Positions 19,235 to 28,523 of a stretch of 64,000 bases of DNA are shown piece after piece; position 1 is the first letter of the stretch, and every line of letters starts with the position of its first letter. The position numbers and the translations under genes were made by a program. The stretch covers positions 62,001 through 126,000 of the forward strand of contig NZ_LFND01000003.1 in the NCBI RefSeq assembly GCF_001045465.1, in the 5' to 3' direction. The DNA comes from Chryseobacterium angstadtii (GTDB lineage Bacteria > Bacteroidota > Bacteroidia > Flavobacteriales > Weeksellaceae). Below the pieces are notes generated by a model. It saw nothing but the letters and a program-made list of their open reading frames with translations. It was not told the DNA's origin and did not search any database.

Positions 19235-19379
19235 TTTCTATTATTTTGTGATTGAAGAATAAGTTTATTTTTTTAATAACAATTTAGTTAAAAAACTACG
19301 CAACAAATGTATTGTTAAAAATTATATTGTTTACAATTTATATTTTGCATTTATTCTAATTCGATTATTGATGTTTCCT

Positions 19380-19575
19380 ATTGGGGAATCAAGAGCCAAG
19401 AGTCAAGACAGAAGATTTTAGACATCAGATCTCAGACACCAGACATCAGACATCAGACGGAAATTTATTAGTTTAATTATTAGAACCAGCAACTAGTAAC
19501 CATCAACTCACCAACCAGCAACCAAAACAACCCCTAATCCCAAAACTTTCCACCCCGGACGCTCCGCCCCGAAAC
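19380..19575 (-). repeat. dispersed mosaic intergenic repeat, minus orientation
   Basis: Reverse complement homologue of about 14294-14460 with the same order of blocks, so the two copies form a large inverted pair around the anmK-to-dehydrogenase genes. The 19235-19637 gap holds no gene; its ends carry the promoters of the dehydrogenase and of the delta' gene. Confidence 0.8.
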
Positions 19576-19625
19576 ATTTCTACCATATTAAATGTACTTA
19601 ATTTTCTCAATTGACATAAGATTTT

Positions 19626-19633
19626 TATCTTTG
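19626..19633 (+). promoter_or_regulatory. -7 promoter box of the delta' gene (predicted leaderless)
   Basis: TATCTTTG, then four bases, then ATG at 19638. The spacing is the same as for FUSC, murF and mnmE. Confidence 0.55.
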
Positions 19634-19637
19634 GAAC

Positions 19638-20756
19638 ATGAATTGGGAGAACATCGCCGGACAGGAAAATCTGAAAAAACTTCTTCGTGAAAGCATTGCT
19701 GAAAACAGAGTGAGCCATGCCCAACTTTTTTTAGGGAAAGAAGGCTATGGAACATTTCCTATGGTTTTGGCTTATGCTAAGGAGATCTTCAGCCGGGAAA
19801 ATGAACATGCTGCTTCAAAAGTAGAGCACCTGAATCATCTGGACCTGCATTTCAGTTTCCCCGTTTTTACCGATAACAAAAATTCGTTAAGCAAAAATAA
19901 ATTCGAAGATTTCAGAGAAATGATCATGGCTTCACCGTATTCAAGCTATGATGACTGGACTGCTTTTCTTGAATCTGAAAATAAGCAGCTTTTTATCTCT
20001 GCCGATGAAATTGATGATCAGAACCAGAAATTTGCTTTAAAAAGTTTTGAAGGCGGAACCAAAATTCTCATCATATGGAGAGCCGATAAAATGAATGTGG
20101 CAGCTGCTAACAAATTCCTGAAATTTTTAGAAGAGCCACCTGCAAAAACCCTGATTCTTCTTACCGCGGAAACCGCGAATGATATCCTTCCCACCATTCT
20201 TTCCAGAACACAGATTGTGGAAGTTCCGAGAATTCATGATGAAGATTTGGAAAAATATCTCAAAAAAAATACTTCGGTTTCTGAAGAAAAAGTGAGAGAA
20301 ATTGTTCATGAAGCACAGGGCGACCTAAACGATGCACTGAAGATTTTGAATTCGGGACATAAAAGCGACGAGTTTGAAAAACTTTTTGTACAATGGGTAA
20401 GGGATGCATTTATGGTGAAAAAAAAGCCGCAGTTTCTGAAAAGTATCATCTTCTGGGCCAGAGAAATTGCAGGATGGAACAGAGAAAAGCAGAAAAATTT
20501 CCTGAACTACTGCTCTGAAATTTTCAGACTTGCCCTTCTTCAGAATTACCAGTCTGAAAATCTGGTGTACAAAAAAATAGATGCAGACGGTTTCAACTGG
20601 GCCGGCTTCTCTAAATTTATAAGCGGCGCCAATATTGAAAATATTTTGGAAGAAATCAATACGGCAGATCTGCACCTGACCAGAAACGGAAATCCTAAAA
20701 TAGTCTGGACCGATCTGGGAATAAAATTATCCAGATATATTCATAAAAATTCATAG
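19638..20756 (+). CDS. holB: DNA polymerase III delta' subunit (clamp loader)
   Basis: A 372-residue AAA+ clamp-loader subunit. The N terminus (MNWENIAGQENLKKLLRESI, then RVSHAQLFLG) and the central KFLKFLEEPPAKTLILLTAE with LSRTQIVEVPR (the SRC-like sensor region) are typical of delta'/DnaX relatives. The P-loop position reads GKEGYGTFPM and lacks the GKT triad, so it should not bind or hydrolyse ATP itself, as expected for delta' rather than DnaX. It is followed by a strong terminator and stands as a single gene. Confidence 0.85.
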   Translation: MNWENIAGQENLKKLLRESIAENRVSHAQLFLGKEGYGTFPMVLAYAKEIFSRENEHAASKVEHLNHLDLHFSFPVFTDNKNSLSKNKFEDFREMIMASPYSSYDDWTAFLESENKQLFISADEIDDQNQKFALKSFEGGTKILIIWRADKMNVAAANKFLKFLEEPPAKTLILLTAETANDILPTILSRTQIVEVPRIHDEDLEKYLKKNTSVSEEKVREIVHEAQGDLNDALKILNSGHKSDEFEKLFVQWVRDAFMVKKKPQFLKSIIFWAREIAGWNREKQKNFLNYCSEIFRLALLQNYQSENLVYKKIDADGFNWAGFSKFISGANIENILEEINTADLHLTRNGNPKIVWTDLGIKLSRYIHKNS

Positions 20757-20774
20757 AAATATAACGCAATATCA

Positions 20775-20801
20775 AATCCGGAACAGTTCCGGATTTTTTA
20801 T
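20775..20801 (+). terminator. terminator behind the delta' gene
   Basis: AATCCGGAA, three-base loop, TTCCGGATT, then TTTT. Confidence 0.85.
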
Positions 20802-20967
20802 GCTGTTTTTGGAATTACTACACTTGCTTTCAGATGTAAACACTTATTGAGAAAAGAGCGACACTTACTTATTCACTATGTTGTGATCATATGTGTTTTA
20901 ATATTTTTATAGAAAGACGGAAGACCCATTTCCGGACTATACTAAAACCATTAAAACAAAATATATT

Positions 20968-22227
20968 ATGAAAAGAACAAAAACTTTCTTGTGTGTAGTG
21001 TTTCTGTCAGGAGCCGCTATTTCTGCTTCGGCACAGGTTTCTCTTGCCAATGTATGGACAGGGACGACTGTACCTACCACAACTGCTGCCAATGTAGGAG
21101 TTGGAACGACATCGCCTGCTGCCAAGCTGGATATCATCAGTTCGGGACCTCTTCCTGCCCTGAAGATTAAAAATGTGACTTCGCTGTTTGGGAATAATGC
21201 AACCAATATTTCGGAGATTTATACTCAAACAGGAAATGTGATTCCACCCATGGATCCGGTCATGATCAACTGGCTTGGGAGCAACGGTATTTTTGGATTA
21301 CGATCGCTTGCAAATACTGCTAATGAGAGCAGAATGATGTACAATGACAATTTGGGTAACTTAAAGTCTTCAGGACTTATTGTATATTCCAGTCCGACTT
21401 TTGGAAACGGAACTATTATCAACTCCATCCGTGGTGTTGTTTACCTGAGTTTTCTTAATGGTGGGAATGGTTCTCCATCAGGTTTTGGAACGATGTCTGG
21501 TGATGCAAATGGTATTTATATACCGAGACTTGGAGTCAGTACAGGTGCTTCTTCAACTTTTGACTTGGATGTTTATGGAGCTGTCAGAGGTCAGTCATTC
21601 GTTACTACCTCAGACAAGAGATTAAAAGATAACATTAAACCTTTAAAAGATCTTTCTCCGAATTTGCTTAATATTAATTCTTATTCCTATACTTTCAAAG
21701 AAAACAAAGAAGGTGAAAAAAGAAGCAATTCACAGAAGTTACATTACGGTTTTATAGCACAGGAAGTGGAAAAAGAATTCCCGAACCTTGTTACTATTGA
21801 TGAAAAAGGGAATTATGCGCTTAATTATATTGAATTTATTCCTTTGCTGCTGAACGAACTTAAAGAACAGAAAAATGAAGTCCGGGAATTAAAGGAAAGA
21901 ATGGCTGCATTGGAAGCCAAGATCAGTGGTACCTCAGAAACGGGAAAAGTAATACCAGATAAAGCGGTTTCTTCTTCATTTTCACTTGAACAGAACGTGC
22001 CCAATCCTTTTAATCAGGAAACAGTAATTAAATTTAATGCCGGCGGAGAGCATGTTGCCATTGCAATTTATGATCAGGCAGGAAGACAGCTTCAGACTAT
22101 TCCTGTAAAAAGAGGAGAAAAACAGATTAGCATTTCAGCGCGTACGCTTACACCCGGAACCTATATTTATAACCTTCAGGCAGACGGGAAACTGATTGAT
22201 TCCAAAAAAATGATTGTAACCCAATAA
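20968..22227 (+). CDS. secreted tail-fibre-like protein with S74 chaperone domain and T9SS sorting domain
   Basis: A 419-residue protein. The signal peptide (MKRTKTFLCVVFLSGAAISASAQ) is followed by a fibre-type start (VGVGTTSPAAKLDII) and a beta-rich region. A peptidase S74 intramolecular chaperone follows: S215-D-K-R-L-K-D-N-I and HYGFIAQEVEKEFPNLV, ending in a trimeric coiled coil (residues about 290-318). After a linker comes a type A T9SS signal (residues about 338-419: LEQNVPNPFNQETVIKFN to GTYIYNLQADGK). S74 domains trimerise viral and bacterial fibres and usually cut themselves off at the serine. Here the T9SS address is on the piece that would be cut off. It is monocistronic, with a terminator behind it. 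Confidence 0.85.
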   Translation: MKRTKTFLCVVFLSGAAISASAQVSLANVWTGTTVPTTTAANVGVGTTSPAAKLDIISSGPLPALKIKNVTSLFGNNATNISEIYTQTGNVIPPMDPVMINWLGSNGIFGLRSLANTANESRMMYNDNLGNLKSSGLIVYSSPTFGNGTIINSIRGVVYLSFLNGGNGSPSGFGTMSGDANGIYIPRLGVSTGASSTFDLDVYGAVRGQSFVTTSDKRLKDNIKPLKDLSPNLLNINSYSYTFKENKEGEKRSNSQKLHYGFIAQEVEKEFPNLVTIDEKGNYALNYIEFIPLLLNELKEQKNEVRELKERMAALEAKISGTSETGKVIPDKAVSSSFSLEQNVPNPFNQETVIKFNAGGEHVAIAIYDQAGRQLQTIPVKRGEKQISISARTLTPGTYIYNLQADGKLIDSKKMIVTQ

Positions 22228-22254
22228 AGATTCTGTCTTTTTACTAATCATTAG

Positions 22255-22280
22255 ATCCGGTATAATAGCCGGATTTTTTA
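22255..22280 (+). terminator. terminator behind the fibre gene
   Basis: ATCCGG, eight-base loop, CCGGAT, then TTTTT, 28 bases after the stop. Confidence 0.7.
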
Positions 22281-22426
22281 TGTTTGATAGTTTTTTTGGT
22301 AAGGAATTTCTACTCAATATTTTTAGAAAACATACTATTGATAATAGTTTCATACATTCTTTGAAACCATGTTCTTCTTGTGTGCCAGGTATTTATATTG
22401 GCAAAGATTAAAAATAAATTAAAAAA

Positions 22427-22450
22427 TCAATCAATCGTTTGATTTATTGA
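22427..22450. promoter_or_regulatory. candidate TetR operator overlapping the -33 box of the efflux operon
   Basis: TCAATCAATC, four-base spacer GTTT, then GATTTATTGA: a 10-bp-arm dyad with a single mismatch. It contains the -33 element TTTG (22438-22441). A -7 box TACATTTG lies at 22461-22468 with a 19-base spacing. A regulator bound here would block polymerase, which fits autorepression by the TetR protein starting at 22480. Confidence 0.65.
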
Positions 22451-22479
22451 AAATCTTGTGTACATTTGCGTCCTGAAAA

Positions 22480-23118
22480 ATGAACACGAACATGATTTCA
22501 AAAGAAGAAAATATATTATTCGCAGCCGAGAAGCTTTTTGCTGAAAAGGGTTTTGAAGGAACTTCCACCAGGGAAATTGCAAAAATGGCTAATGTAAATA
22601 TTTCTATGATCTCTTATTATTTTGGTTCCAAAGAGAAGCTTTATGAGAAATTGGTAGAATACAGAATGAATGAAGGTCAGTTTTTTTCAAGAGATATTGT
22701 TGAACGAACCGATCTTAATGAATGGCAGAAGATTGAAAAAATAATTGATCAGTTTTCCAACAGAATAAGAACACAAAAATGCTTCTACAGAATTATGCAG
22801 CGGGAACAGCTTCATACAGATAATCCGCAGATTGTAGAGTTTTTAAAAGCAACCAAAATGTCTTTTCTCTCCATGTATACAAGAATACTGGAAAGCGGTC
22901 TTAAAAGTGGAGTTTTCACAAAAAATCCTCCTATTTACCTGCTTCATTCTACCATAAGCGGTACTTTATTTTATGCCTTCAATGCGAAAGAGATGTATAA
23001 AGAGTTTCTCAACGATACTGACGATGAGAATACTTTTGATGAAAAATATTACACAGAACTTAATAAACATATAAAACATTTACTAAAAGACCTTTTAGGT
23101 TATGAAGAGAATAAATAA
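22480..23118 (+). CDS. TetR/AcrR family transcriptional regulator of the efflux operon
   Basis: A 212-residue regulator. The N-terminal TetR HTH is clear (residues 8-54, with GFEGTSTREIAKMANVNISMISYYFGSKEKLYEKLV). The C-terminal ligand domain is of the CecR/RutR-like kind. It starts 11 bases after its -7 box; a second ATG at 22492 is an alternative start. It overlaps the start of the TolC gene by 17 bases, so it is the first gene of a four-gene efflux unit and probably represses it until a toxic substrate binds. The inducer is unknown. Confidence 0.9.
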   Translation: MNTNMISKEENILFAAEKLFAEKGFEGTSTREIAKMANVNISMISYYFGSKEKLYEKLVEYRMNEGQFFSRDIVERTDLNEWQKIEKIIDQFSNRIRTQKCFYRIMQREQLHTDNPQIVEFLKATKMSFLSMYTRILESGLKSGVFTKNPPIYLLHSTISGTLFYAFNAKEMYKEFLNDTDDENTFDEKYYTELNKHIKHLLKDLLGYEENK

Positions 23119-24421
23119 CTCAGTGGTGGCATTATCCTTTTTTATGGGAATTACAGCCATCCATGCTCAGGATAAAAAACAGCTTACTCTCGATGAAGCA
23201 GTGCAGCTGGGAATCCAGAACAGCAAAAACCTCAAGATTGATGCTGCCAAAATTGAAGAAGCTACGGCAGATCTTTTGGAGGCCAAAAACAGACAGCTTC
23301 CGGAGTTGAAAGTTTCGGGAAGCTATATGTACCTTCCTATTAAACCTACCATTGATTTAAAGCTTTCCGGGAATTCCGGTGCTGGAGCAGGAGGTCCGGA
23401 CGTTCATCAGGTAGCTTACGGATCCGTAAATCTCAGTGTTCCGATTTATAACGGAGGGAGAATCAAATACGGCATTCAGTCGGCTAAATACTTAGTGGAA
23501 GCATCAAAATTAAGCACAGAGAATGATAAAATAGCCATTGCTTACAATGTGGCTCAGGCTTACAATAATTTATTCAAAGCCAATCAGTCCATCAAAGTTT
23601 TAGAAGAAAACCTTACGGCTTCCCAAAAAAGAGACGAAACATTTCTTAAACTTGAAAACAATGGAGTTATTGCCAGAAACGATCGTTTAAAAGCCAATCT
23701 TCAGACTTCAAATATCGAGCTGCAGTTACTGGAAGCGAAAAACAACTACAATATTGCCAATATCAATATGGATTTGTTACTGGGAATTCCGGAAACGACA
23801 GAAATTGAAGTAGACCAGAATTATATTGATGAAGGAGCCGATGTAAAAGCCGTTGACTACTATGTAAACGAAGCCAAAGAAAACCGTAAAGATTTACAGG
23901 CTTTGGCGCAGCAGAGAAAAGCCGCAGAATTGGGATCGAAATCGGCAAAAGCAGAAAACCTGCCTTCCATAGCATTTACGGGAGGATATGTGGCCGCAGA
24001 TGTTCCAAAAGTCCTTACGCTGTACAACGCCGTGAACGTAGGAGTTGGAATTTCTTATAATTTATCCAATATCTGGAAAAAGAATTCTTCACTGGGCCAG
24101 GCTCAGGCAAGAGAAAAACAGCTGGCAGCAACCGATGAATTACTGAATGACAACATCAAGCTTGACGTGAACAGAGAATATCAGAATACCGATTATTCTA
24201 AAAAAAGAATAGCCGTATACGAGAAAGCTGCAGAACAGGCTAATGAAAATTACAGAATTACAAAAAATAAATACGATAACGGCCTTGCAACGATGACAGA
24301 ACTTCTGGATGCAGATGCAGCTCAGATTGCATCAAATGTAGGCGTGATCAATGCTAAGGCAGATGCTGCACTAGCTTACAGAAAACTATTACAGACAACA
24401 GGAACTTTAACAATAAAATAA
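23102..24421 (+). CDS. TolC family outer membrane efflux protein
   Basis: A 439-residue outer membrane channel protein with a signal peptide ending near AIHAQ (residue 23). The two internally repeated OEP halves are visible: LTLDEAVQLGIQNSKNL at the start and a matching long-helix/strand pattern from residue about 240, with KNKYDNGLATMTELLDAD as the typical second-repeat motif. It forms the outer duct for the adaptor at 24438 and the pump at 25737. Translation is probably coupled to the TetR gene by the 17-base overlap. Confidence 0.9.
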   Translation: MKRINNSVVALSFFMGITAIHAQDKKQLTLDEAVQLGIQNSKNLKIDAAKIEEATADLLEAKNRQLPELKVSGSYMYLPIKPTIDLKLSGNSGAGAGGPDVHQVAYGSVNLSVPIYNGGRIKYGIQSAKYLVEASKLSTENDKIAIAYNVAQAYNNLFKANQSIKVLEENLTASQKRDETFLKLENNGVIARNDRLKANLQTSNIELQLLEAKNNYNIANINMDLLLGIPETTEIEVDQNYIDEGADVKAVDYYVNEAKENRKDLQALAQQRKAAELGSKSAKAENLPSIAFTGGYVAADVPKVLTLYNAVNVGVGISYNLSNIWKKNSSLGQAQAREKQLAATDELLNDNIKLDVNREYQNTDYSKKRIAVYEKAAEQANENYRITKNKYDNGLATMTELLDADAAQIASNVGVINAKADAALAYRKLLQTTGTLTIK

Positions 24422-24437
24422 TCAGACTGAAACCAAA

Positions 24438-25541
24438 ATGGAGAATAATAATACACCAGCCGTTGAACCTAAAAAGAAAAAAAGTTTAGTTTTTCCGATC
24501 ATTCTAGCCGCCGTAGTGATTGGCGGAGGGATCTACGGTTACAGAGCCTATACTTATGGGCAATATCATGAAGAAACAGATGATGCACAAATCACATCCA
24601 ATATGTCACCGGTAATTTCTAAAATTTCGGGATATGTGGCAGAGGTTAAAGTAAAAGACAATCAGTTCGTAAAAAAAGGAGATACTTTGGTGATCTTAGA
24701 CAGCAGAGATCAGAGAATGACTCTTGAGCAGGCTCAGGCTGCACTTACGACTGCCAAAAGCAATATTTCAAATGCAGAAGCCACTACTACTGCTACTTCA
24801 AAAAACATCAGTTCTTCCGAAGCAGCCGTAACTACCGCTAATGCACAGATTGAAGCAGCAAAAGTAAACGTTTGGAAAACGTCACAGGATCTTAAAAGAT
24901 ATGCTAACCTGGTAAAAGATCACTCGATTACAGAACAGCAATACGAACAGGCTCTGGCAGCCAAACAGTCTGCAGACAGACAGCTTCAGGTGTTGGCAGA
25001 CCAAAGAAACCAAATTGCTCAGCAGACTAATATTGCTTCATCTCAGACAGCGGCAAGCTCTCAACAGATCAGCGTAGCCAGTTCCGTAGCAAAGCAGAGA
25101 GAAGTAGATGTGGAAAATGCTAAATTAAATTTATCATACACCGTGATTCTTGCTCCAGAAGACGGATACGTTGGAAAAGTTTCTACGCAGGCAGGTCAGT
25201 ATCTGCAGGCCGGATCACAGCTTTTTGCTTTGGTTAAAAACGACCAGAAATGGGTAGTGGCGAATTTCAAAGAAACACAGGTAGACAAAATGGTAGAAGG
25301 ACAGAAAGTGAAGATTGAAATTGATGCATTTCCTGATCAGGAATTTGAAGGGGTAGTAAGCTCATTCTCACCTGCTACAGGAGCTACTTTTTCTATTCTG
25401 CCTCCGGATAATGCCAGTGGTAACTTCGTGAAAGTAGTTCAGAGACTTCCTGTAAAGATTGATTTTGTAAATATTGATAAAAATATTGCAAAAAAATTAA
25501 GAACAGGAATGAACGTGAAAGCAGAGGTTTCTTTGAAATAG
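24438..25541 (+). CDS. HlyD/EmrA family membrane fusion protein
   Basis: A 367-residue periplasmic adaptor. One N-terminal membrane helix (residues about 18-36) is followed by the lipoyl half-motif (SGYVAEVKVKDNQFVKKGDTLV), a long Gln/Ala-rich coiled-coil hairpin (residues about 85-205), the second lipoyl half (AKLNLSYTVILAPEDGYVGKV) and a beta-barrel domain. This is the EmrA-type layout that pairs with DHA2 MFS pumps. It starts 16 bases after the TolC stop. Confidence 0.9.
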   Translation: MENNNTPAVEPKKKKSLVFPIILAAVVIGGGIYGYRAYTYGQYHEETDDAQITSNMSPVISKISGYVAEVKVKDNQFVKKGDTLVILDSRDQRMTLEQAQAALTTAKSNISNAEATTTATSKNISSSEAAVTTANAQIEAAKVNVWKTSQDLKRYANLVKDHSITEQQYEQALAAKQSADRQLQVLADQRNQIAQQTNIASSQTAASSQQISVASSVAKQREVDVENAKLNLSYTVILAPEDGYVGKVSTQAGQYLQAGSQLFALVKNDQKWVVANFKETQVDKMVEGQKVKIEIDAFPDQEFEGVVSSFSPATGATFSILPPDNASGNFVKVVQRLPVKIDFVNIDKNIAKKLRTGMNVKAEVSLK

Positions 25542-25617
25542 TATTGATGTATGGATGCGGGATGTATTAACGACTGATTTAAAAATTGAAAGATTGAAGG
25601 ATTTAAAGATTTAAAAA

Positions 25618-25682
25618 TTCAATAGGGGCGGGCTTTAGCCCGCTTACAAAAAACAATTTTCATCGGCTTTAGCCAAAATTTA
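25618..25682. repeat. CTTTAG-hairpin repeat, copy 1
   Basis: GCGGGCTTTAGCCCGC, an A-rich spacer, then a second CGGCTTTAGCC. A matching unit with the same two-hairpin order and spacer length lies at 31912-31985. It sits between the adaptor and pump genes of the efflux operon. It has no T tract and need not stop transcription, but it may stabilise or process the mRNA. Confidence 0.7.
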
Positions 25683-25736
25683 CATCATTAATACCGTCTG
25701 CATTTTACATTCATACCAACATTTGTACAAAACATT

Positions 25737-27314
25737 ATGCAAGAATCATTAGTAGAATATGGAGCCCGGAGGGTGATTATCACAATCACAGCAATTCTTT
25801 GTGCTCTGCTTGAAATTGTGGACTCCACGATTGTAAATGTTGCCCTGAATGAGATGAAGGGGAATCTTGGAGCCACACTTTCTGAAGTAGGATGGGTGAT
25901 CACAGCCTATGCTATCGGGAACGTAATCATCGTACCGATGACCAGCTGGCTGTCGCAACAGTTCGGACGAAGAAATTACTTTGCAGCTTCTATCATTATA
26001 TTTACTGTATTTTCGTTTTTATGCGGAAATGCCACCAATATCTGGGAACTTGTTTTCTTTAGACTCATGCAGGGAATAGGTGGAGGAGCACTTCTGGTAA
26101 CTTCACAGACGATCATTACAGAATCTTATCCCATTGAGAAAAGAAGTATGGCACAGGCCATTTATGGGCTTGGAGTAATTATCGGGCCTACATTAGGTCC
26201 GCCATTGGGAGGTTATATTGTAGATAATTTCAGTTGGCCATATATTTTCTATATCAATATTCCAATTGGTATTGCGGCCACTTTAATGACCTTACAGTTC
26301 GTGAAGAGTCCGAAATATGCAGAAAAACGAAAAGTTTCAGATGTAGACTGGATAGGAATCGCTTTACTCGCCGTGACGGTAGGATCGCTTCAGTTCATTC
26401 TGGAAAGAGGGCACGAAGAAGACTGGTTTGAAAGTGGAATGATTGTCACCTTTACCGTGTCCGCCGTGTTAGGATTTATTCTTTTCCTCTGGCGGGAGCT
26501 TACCTTTAAATATCCCATTGTGGAACTCAGGGTACTGAAAAATGGAAATCTAAGAATCGGAACGGTGATGTCGTTTGTGTTAGGGTTTGGGCTGTATGGG
26601 TCTACATTCATCGTTCCGCTTTATACACAGAGTATTTTGGGATGGACCGCCCTGCAGTCGGGAGCTTTGATGATCCCTGCAGCATTAACGACCGCCTTTA
26701 TGATGCCAATTATTGGAAGACTGCTTTCCAAAGGAGCAAAACAGCAGATTCTGGTATCGCTGGGACTGTTCATCTTCTTTGTCTATAGCTTCTGGGGATA
26801 CAAAATCCTGACTCCGGATACCAGCAAAGATGCCTTTTTCTGGATGCTGATTGTAAGAGGAGCCGGGCTTGGACTTCTGTTCATTCCGATCACTTCACTG
26901 TCCCTCAGTACACTGAAAGGCCAGGAAATTGGTCAGGGAGCAGCATTTACAGGAATGATGAGGCAGCTGGGAGGATCTTTCGGGATTGCGGCCATTACCA
27001 CATTTATTGCCAATGCAGGTCAGAAGTACAGGCTTAATCTGATTTCTCACCTCGATGAAAACAGTTTCGAAGTACAGCAGCGTTTAAGCGCATTGAAAGC
27101 AAGTTTTGTTGCTAAAGGGATGACTCCTGATGCCTCGATGAATGCCGCTTATAAAATGCTGGATTTATCCGTCACGAAACAGGCCACTGTACTTTCTTAT
27201 ATGGATGTTTTCCTTTATCTGGGAGTCATATTCCTGGTATGTATTCCGTTTATCCTTTTCATTAAAGAAAGGAAAAGTAAAGAAAAATTAGATTTAAGTG
27301 AAGCTATGCACTAA
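25737..27314 (+). CDS. DHA2 family MFS multidrug transporter (EmrB-like)
   Basis: A 525-residue inner membrane proton antiporter with about 14 helices. Helix 1 has the DHA2-type VDSTIVNVALNEM (residues 27-39), the loop 2-3 motif is WLSQQFGRRNYF, and motif C is GLGVIIGPTLGPPLGGYIVDNFSWPYIFYINIPIG. With the HlyD and TolC partners it should export amphipathic drugs or toxic metabolites directly out of the cell. It is separated from the adaptor gene by 195 bases containing a repeat, so it may also have its own weak promoter (AACATTTG at about 25711). A strong terminator follows. Confidence 0.92.
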   Translation: MQESLVEYGARRVIITITAILCALLEIVDSTIVNVALNEMKGNLGATLSEVGWVITAYAIGNVIIVPMTSWLSQQFGRRNYFAASIIIFTVFSFLCGNATNIWELVFFRLMQGIGGGALLVTSQTIITESYPIEKRSMAQAIYGLGVIIGPTLGPPLGGYIVDNFSWPYIFYINIPIGIAATLMTLQFVKSPKYAEKRKVSDVDWIGIALLAVTVGSLQFILERGHEEDWFESGMIVTFTVSAVLGFILFLWRELTFKYPIVELRVLKNGNLRIGTVMSFVLGFGLYGSTFIVPLYTQSILGWTALQSGALMIPAALTTAFMMPIIGRLLSKGAKQQILVSLGLFIFFVYSFWGYKILTPDTSKDAFFWMLIVRGAGLGLLFIPITSLSLSTLKGQEIGQGAAFTGMMRQLGGSFGIAAITTFIANAGQKYRLNLISHLDENSFEVQQRLSALKASFVAKGMTPDASMNAAYKMLDLSVTKQATVLSYMDVFLYLGVIFLVCIPFILFIKERKSKEKLDLSEAMH

Positions 27315-27330
27315 GTCGAAGTCAATATAA

Positions 27331-27359
27331 AACCTCCGGAATTTCCGGAGGTTTTTTTG
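27331..27359 (+). terminator. terminator of the efflux operon
   Basis: AACCTCCGGAA, one-base loop, TTCCGGAGGTT, then TTTTT. Confidence 0.9.
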
Positions 27360-27458
27360 TGAAATGTTTGTATTGAAAGATGCTTCGATTCCGCTCTGTG
27401 TGACAATGTTTAAAATAATTCAGCATGTAGTAATATCATGAGGAACCAGCTGAAACAT

Positions 27459-28469
27459 TTATCTGACTCCAGCAGTCCATTCAATACCGCTGATATCAAT
27501 CAGTTTGATTGTATGAATTTCGTCTTTTAACAGATCGTGGAGATTTAAGCTAAGATCTGCCTTTGAACCCAGCGGAATAATCAGACTGTGTTTTCCCGGT
27601 TTTATTTTAGCCACATAATGATTTTTAATATTCTCTTTAGGAAACTTTGAAAGATCCTGATGATCCAATGCTTTTAAAAGCTTCCCGTTTTTATCCAGAA
27701 GATGGATACCGATCAGGAAAGAGCCGTAGACATCTACACCCTGAGTTCTGTAGACTTCAAACGTAATCTGTGATGGACTCAATGAAACATTGGAAATTTC
27801 CACCTTCGGTTTTATAGATTTGTTATGAAGAGTTCCCCAGACACCGCCGTGAAAATATTGATTGGTATAAAGAGTCAGACCGAAAATAAAAAGAGAACCA
27901 GCGAGTACAATAGTTTTCGGCTTAGATAGAGGAAGTATGCCTGAACCCAGCCACAGAAACCACTTCTTATGGGTAAATTTCTTATGACTGCTGATGAAAT
28001 AATGATCCATAGAAAAAGGACCGCTTCCGGTAAGGAACAAAACAAATCCTCCGGCAATTCCCAGTACACCAATCTGCCATTCATCAAGACATGTAGTGCC
28101 TATCCAGCCGGAACCGAGAAGAATTCCCAACGCTAGACTGAAAACCCCGATACTCATAAGCCTTGTAAATAATCCTAAAATAATAAATAACCCTACAACC
28201 GCTTCTACAAGTGTAAAAGCCATCATAGAGGTTTGTAACGCGTCAGGATGGGTTACCAGATATTCTATAACCGGTTTTATTCCTAAGGCATTCGGCAGAA
28301 AATGATTGAATTTTTCTCCGATATATCCGTTTTCATCGGGATTTAATTTGTTTTCGAGCACAAGTCTGCGCCAGAAAGCGGAAAAATAGGTCCATCCTAT
28401 AACAAGACGGAGAGATAATGTATAAAGTCCGGCCAGGTCGTAAACCCGGCTGTCTGAAATGTGTTTCAT
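27459..28469 (-). CDS. DoxD/DoxA fusion, thiosulfate:quinone oxidoreductase-like membrane protein
   Basis: A 336-residue inner membrane protein. The N-terminal part (about residues 10-165) has the four-helix DoxD/DoxX-like layout (SLRLVIGWTYFSAFWRR, MAFTLVEAVVGLFIILGLFTRL, GTTCLDEWQIG). A further helix (about 183-202) is followed by a soluble DoxA-like domain (YGSFLIGIHLLDKNGKLLKALDHQDLSKFP). In Acidianus DoxD and DoxA are separate subunits that oxidise thiosulfate and reduce quinone. Fused forms are common in Bacteroidota, where activity is unproven. No other sulfur gene is in the window, so the substrate is inferred from the family only. Confidence 0.8.
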   Translation of the reverse strand: MKHISDSRVYDLAGLYTLSLRLVIGWTYFSAFWRRLVLENKLNPDENGYIGEKFNHFLPNALGIKPVIEYLVTHPDALQTSMMAFTLVEAVVGLFIILGLFTRLMSIGVFSLALGILLGSGWIGTTCLDEWQIGVLGIAGGFVLFLTGSGPFSMDHYFISSHKKFTHKKWFLWLGSGILPLSKPKTIVLAGSLFIFGLTLYTNQYFHGGVWGTLHNKSIKPKVEISNVSLSPSQITFEVYRTQGVDVYGSFLIGIHLLDKNGKLLKALDHQDLSKFPKENIKNHYVAKIKPGKHSLIIPLGSKADLSLNLHDLLKDEIHTIKLIDISGIEWTAGVR

Positions 28470-28523
28470 GGAAATAATATTGATTAAAAGATAGTTTTAC
28501 AGTAAATGGATGGAGGTAAAAAC

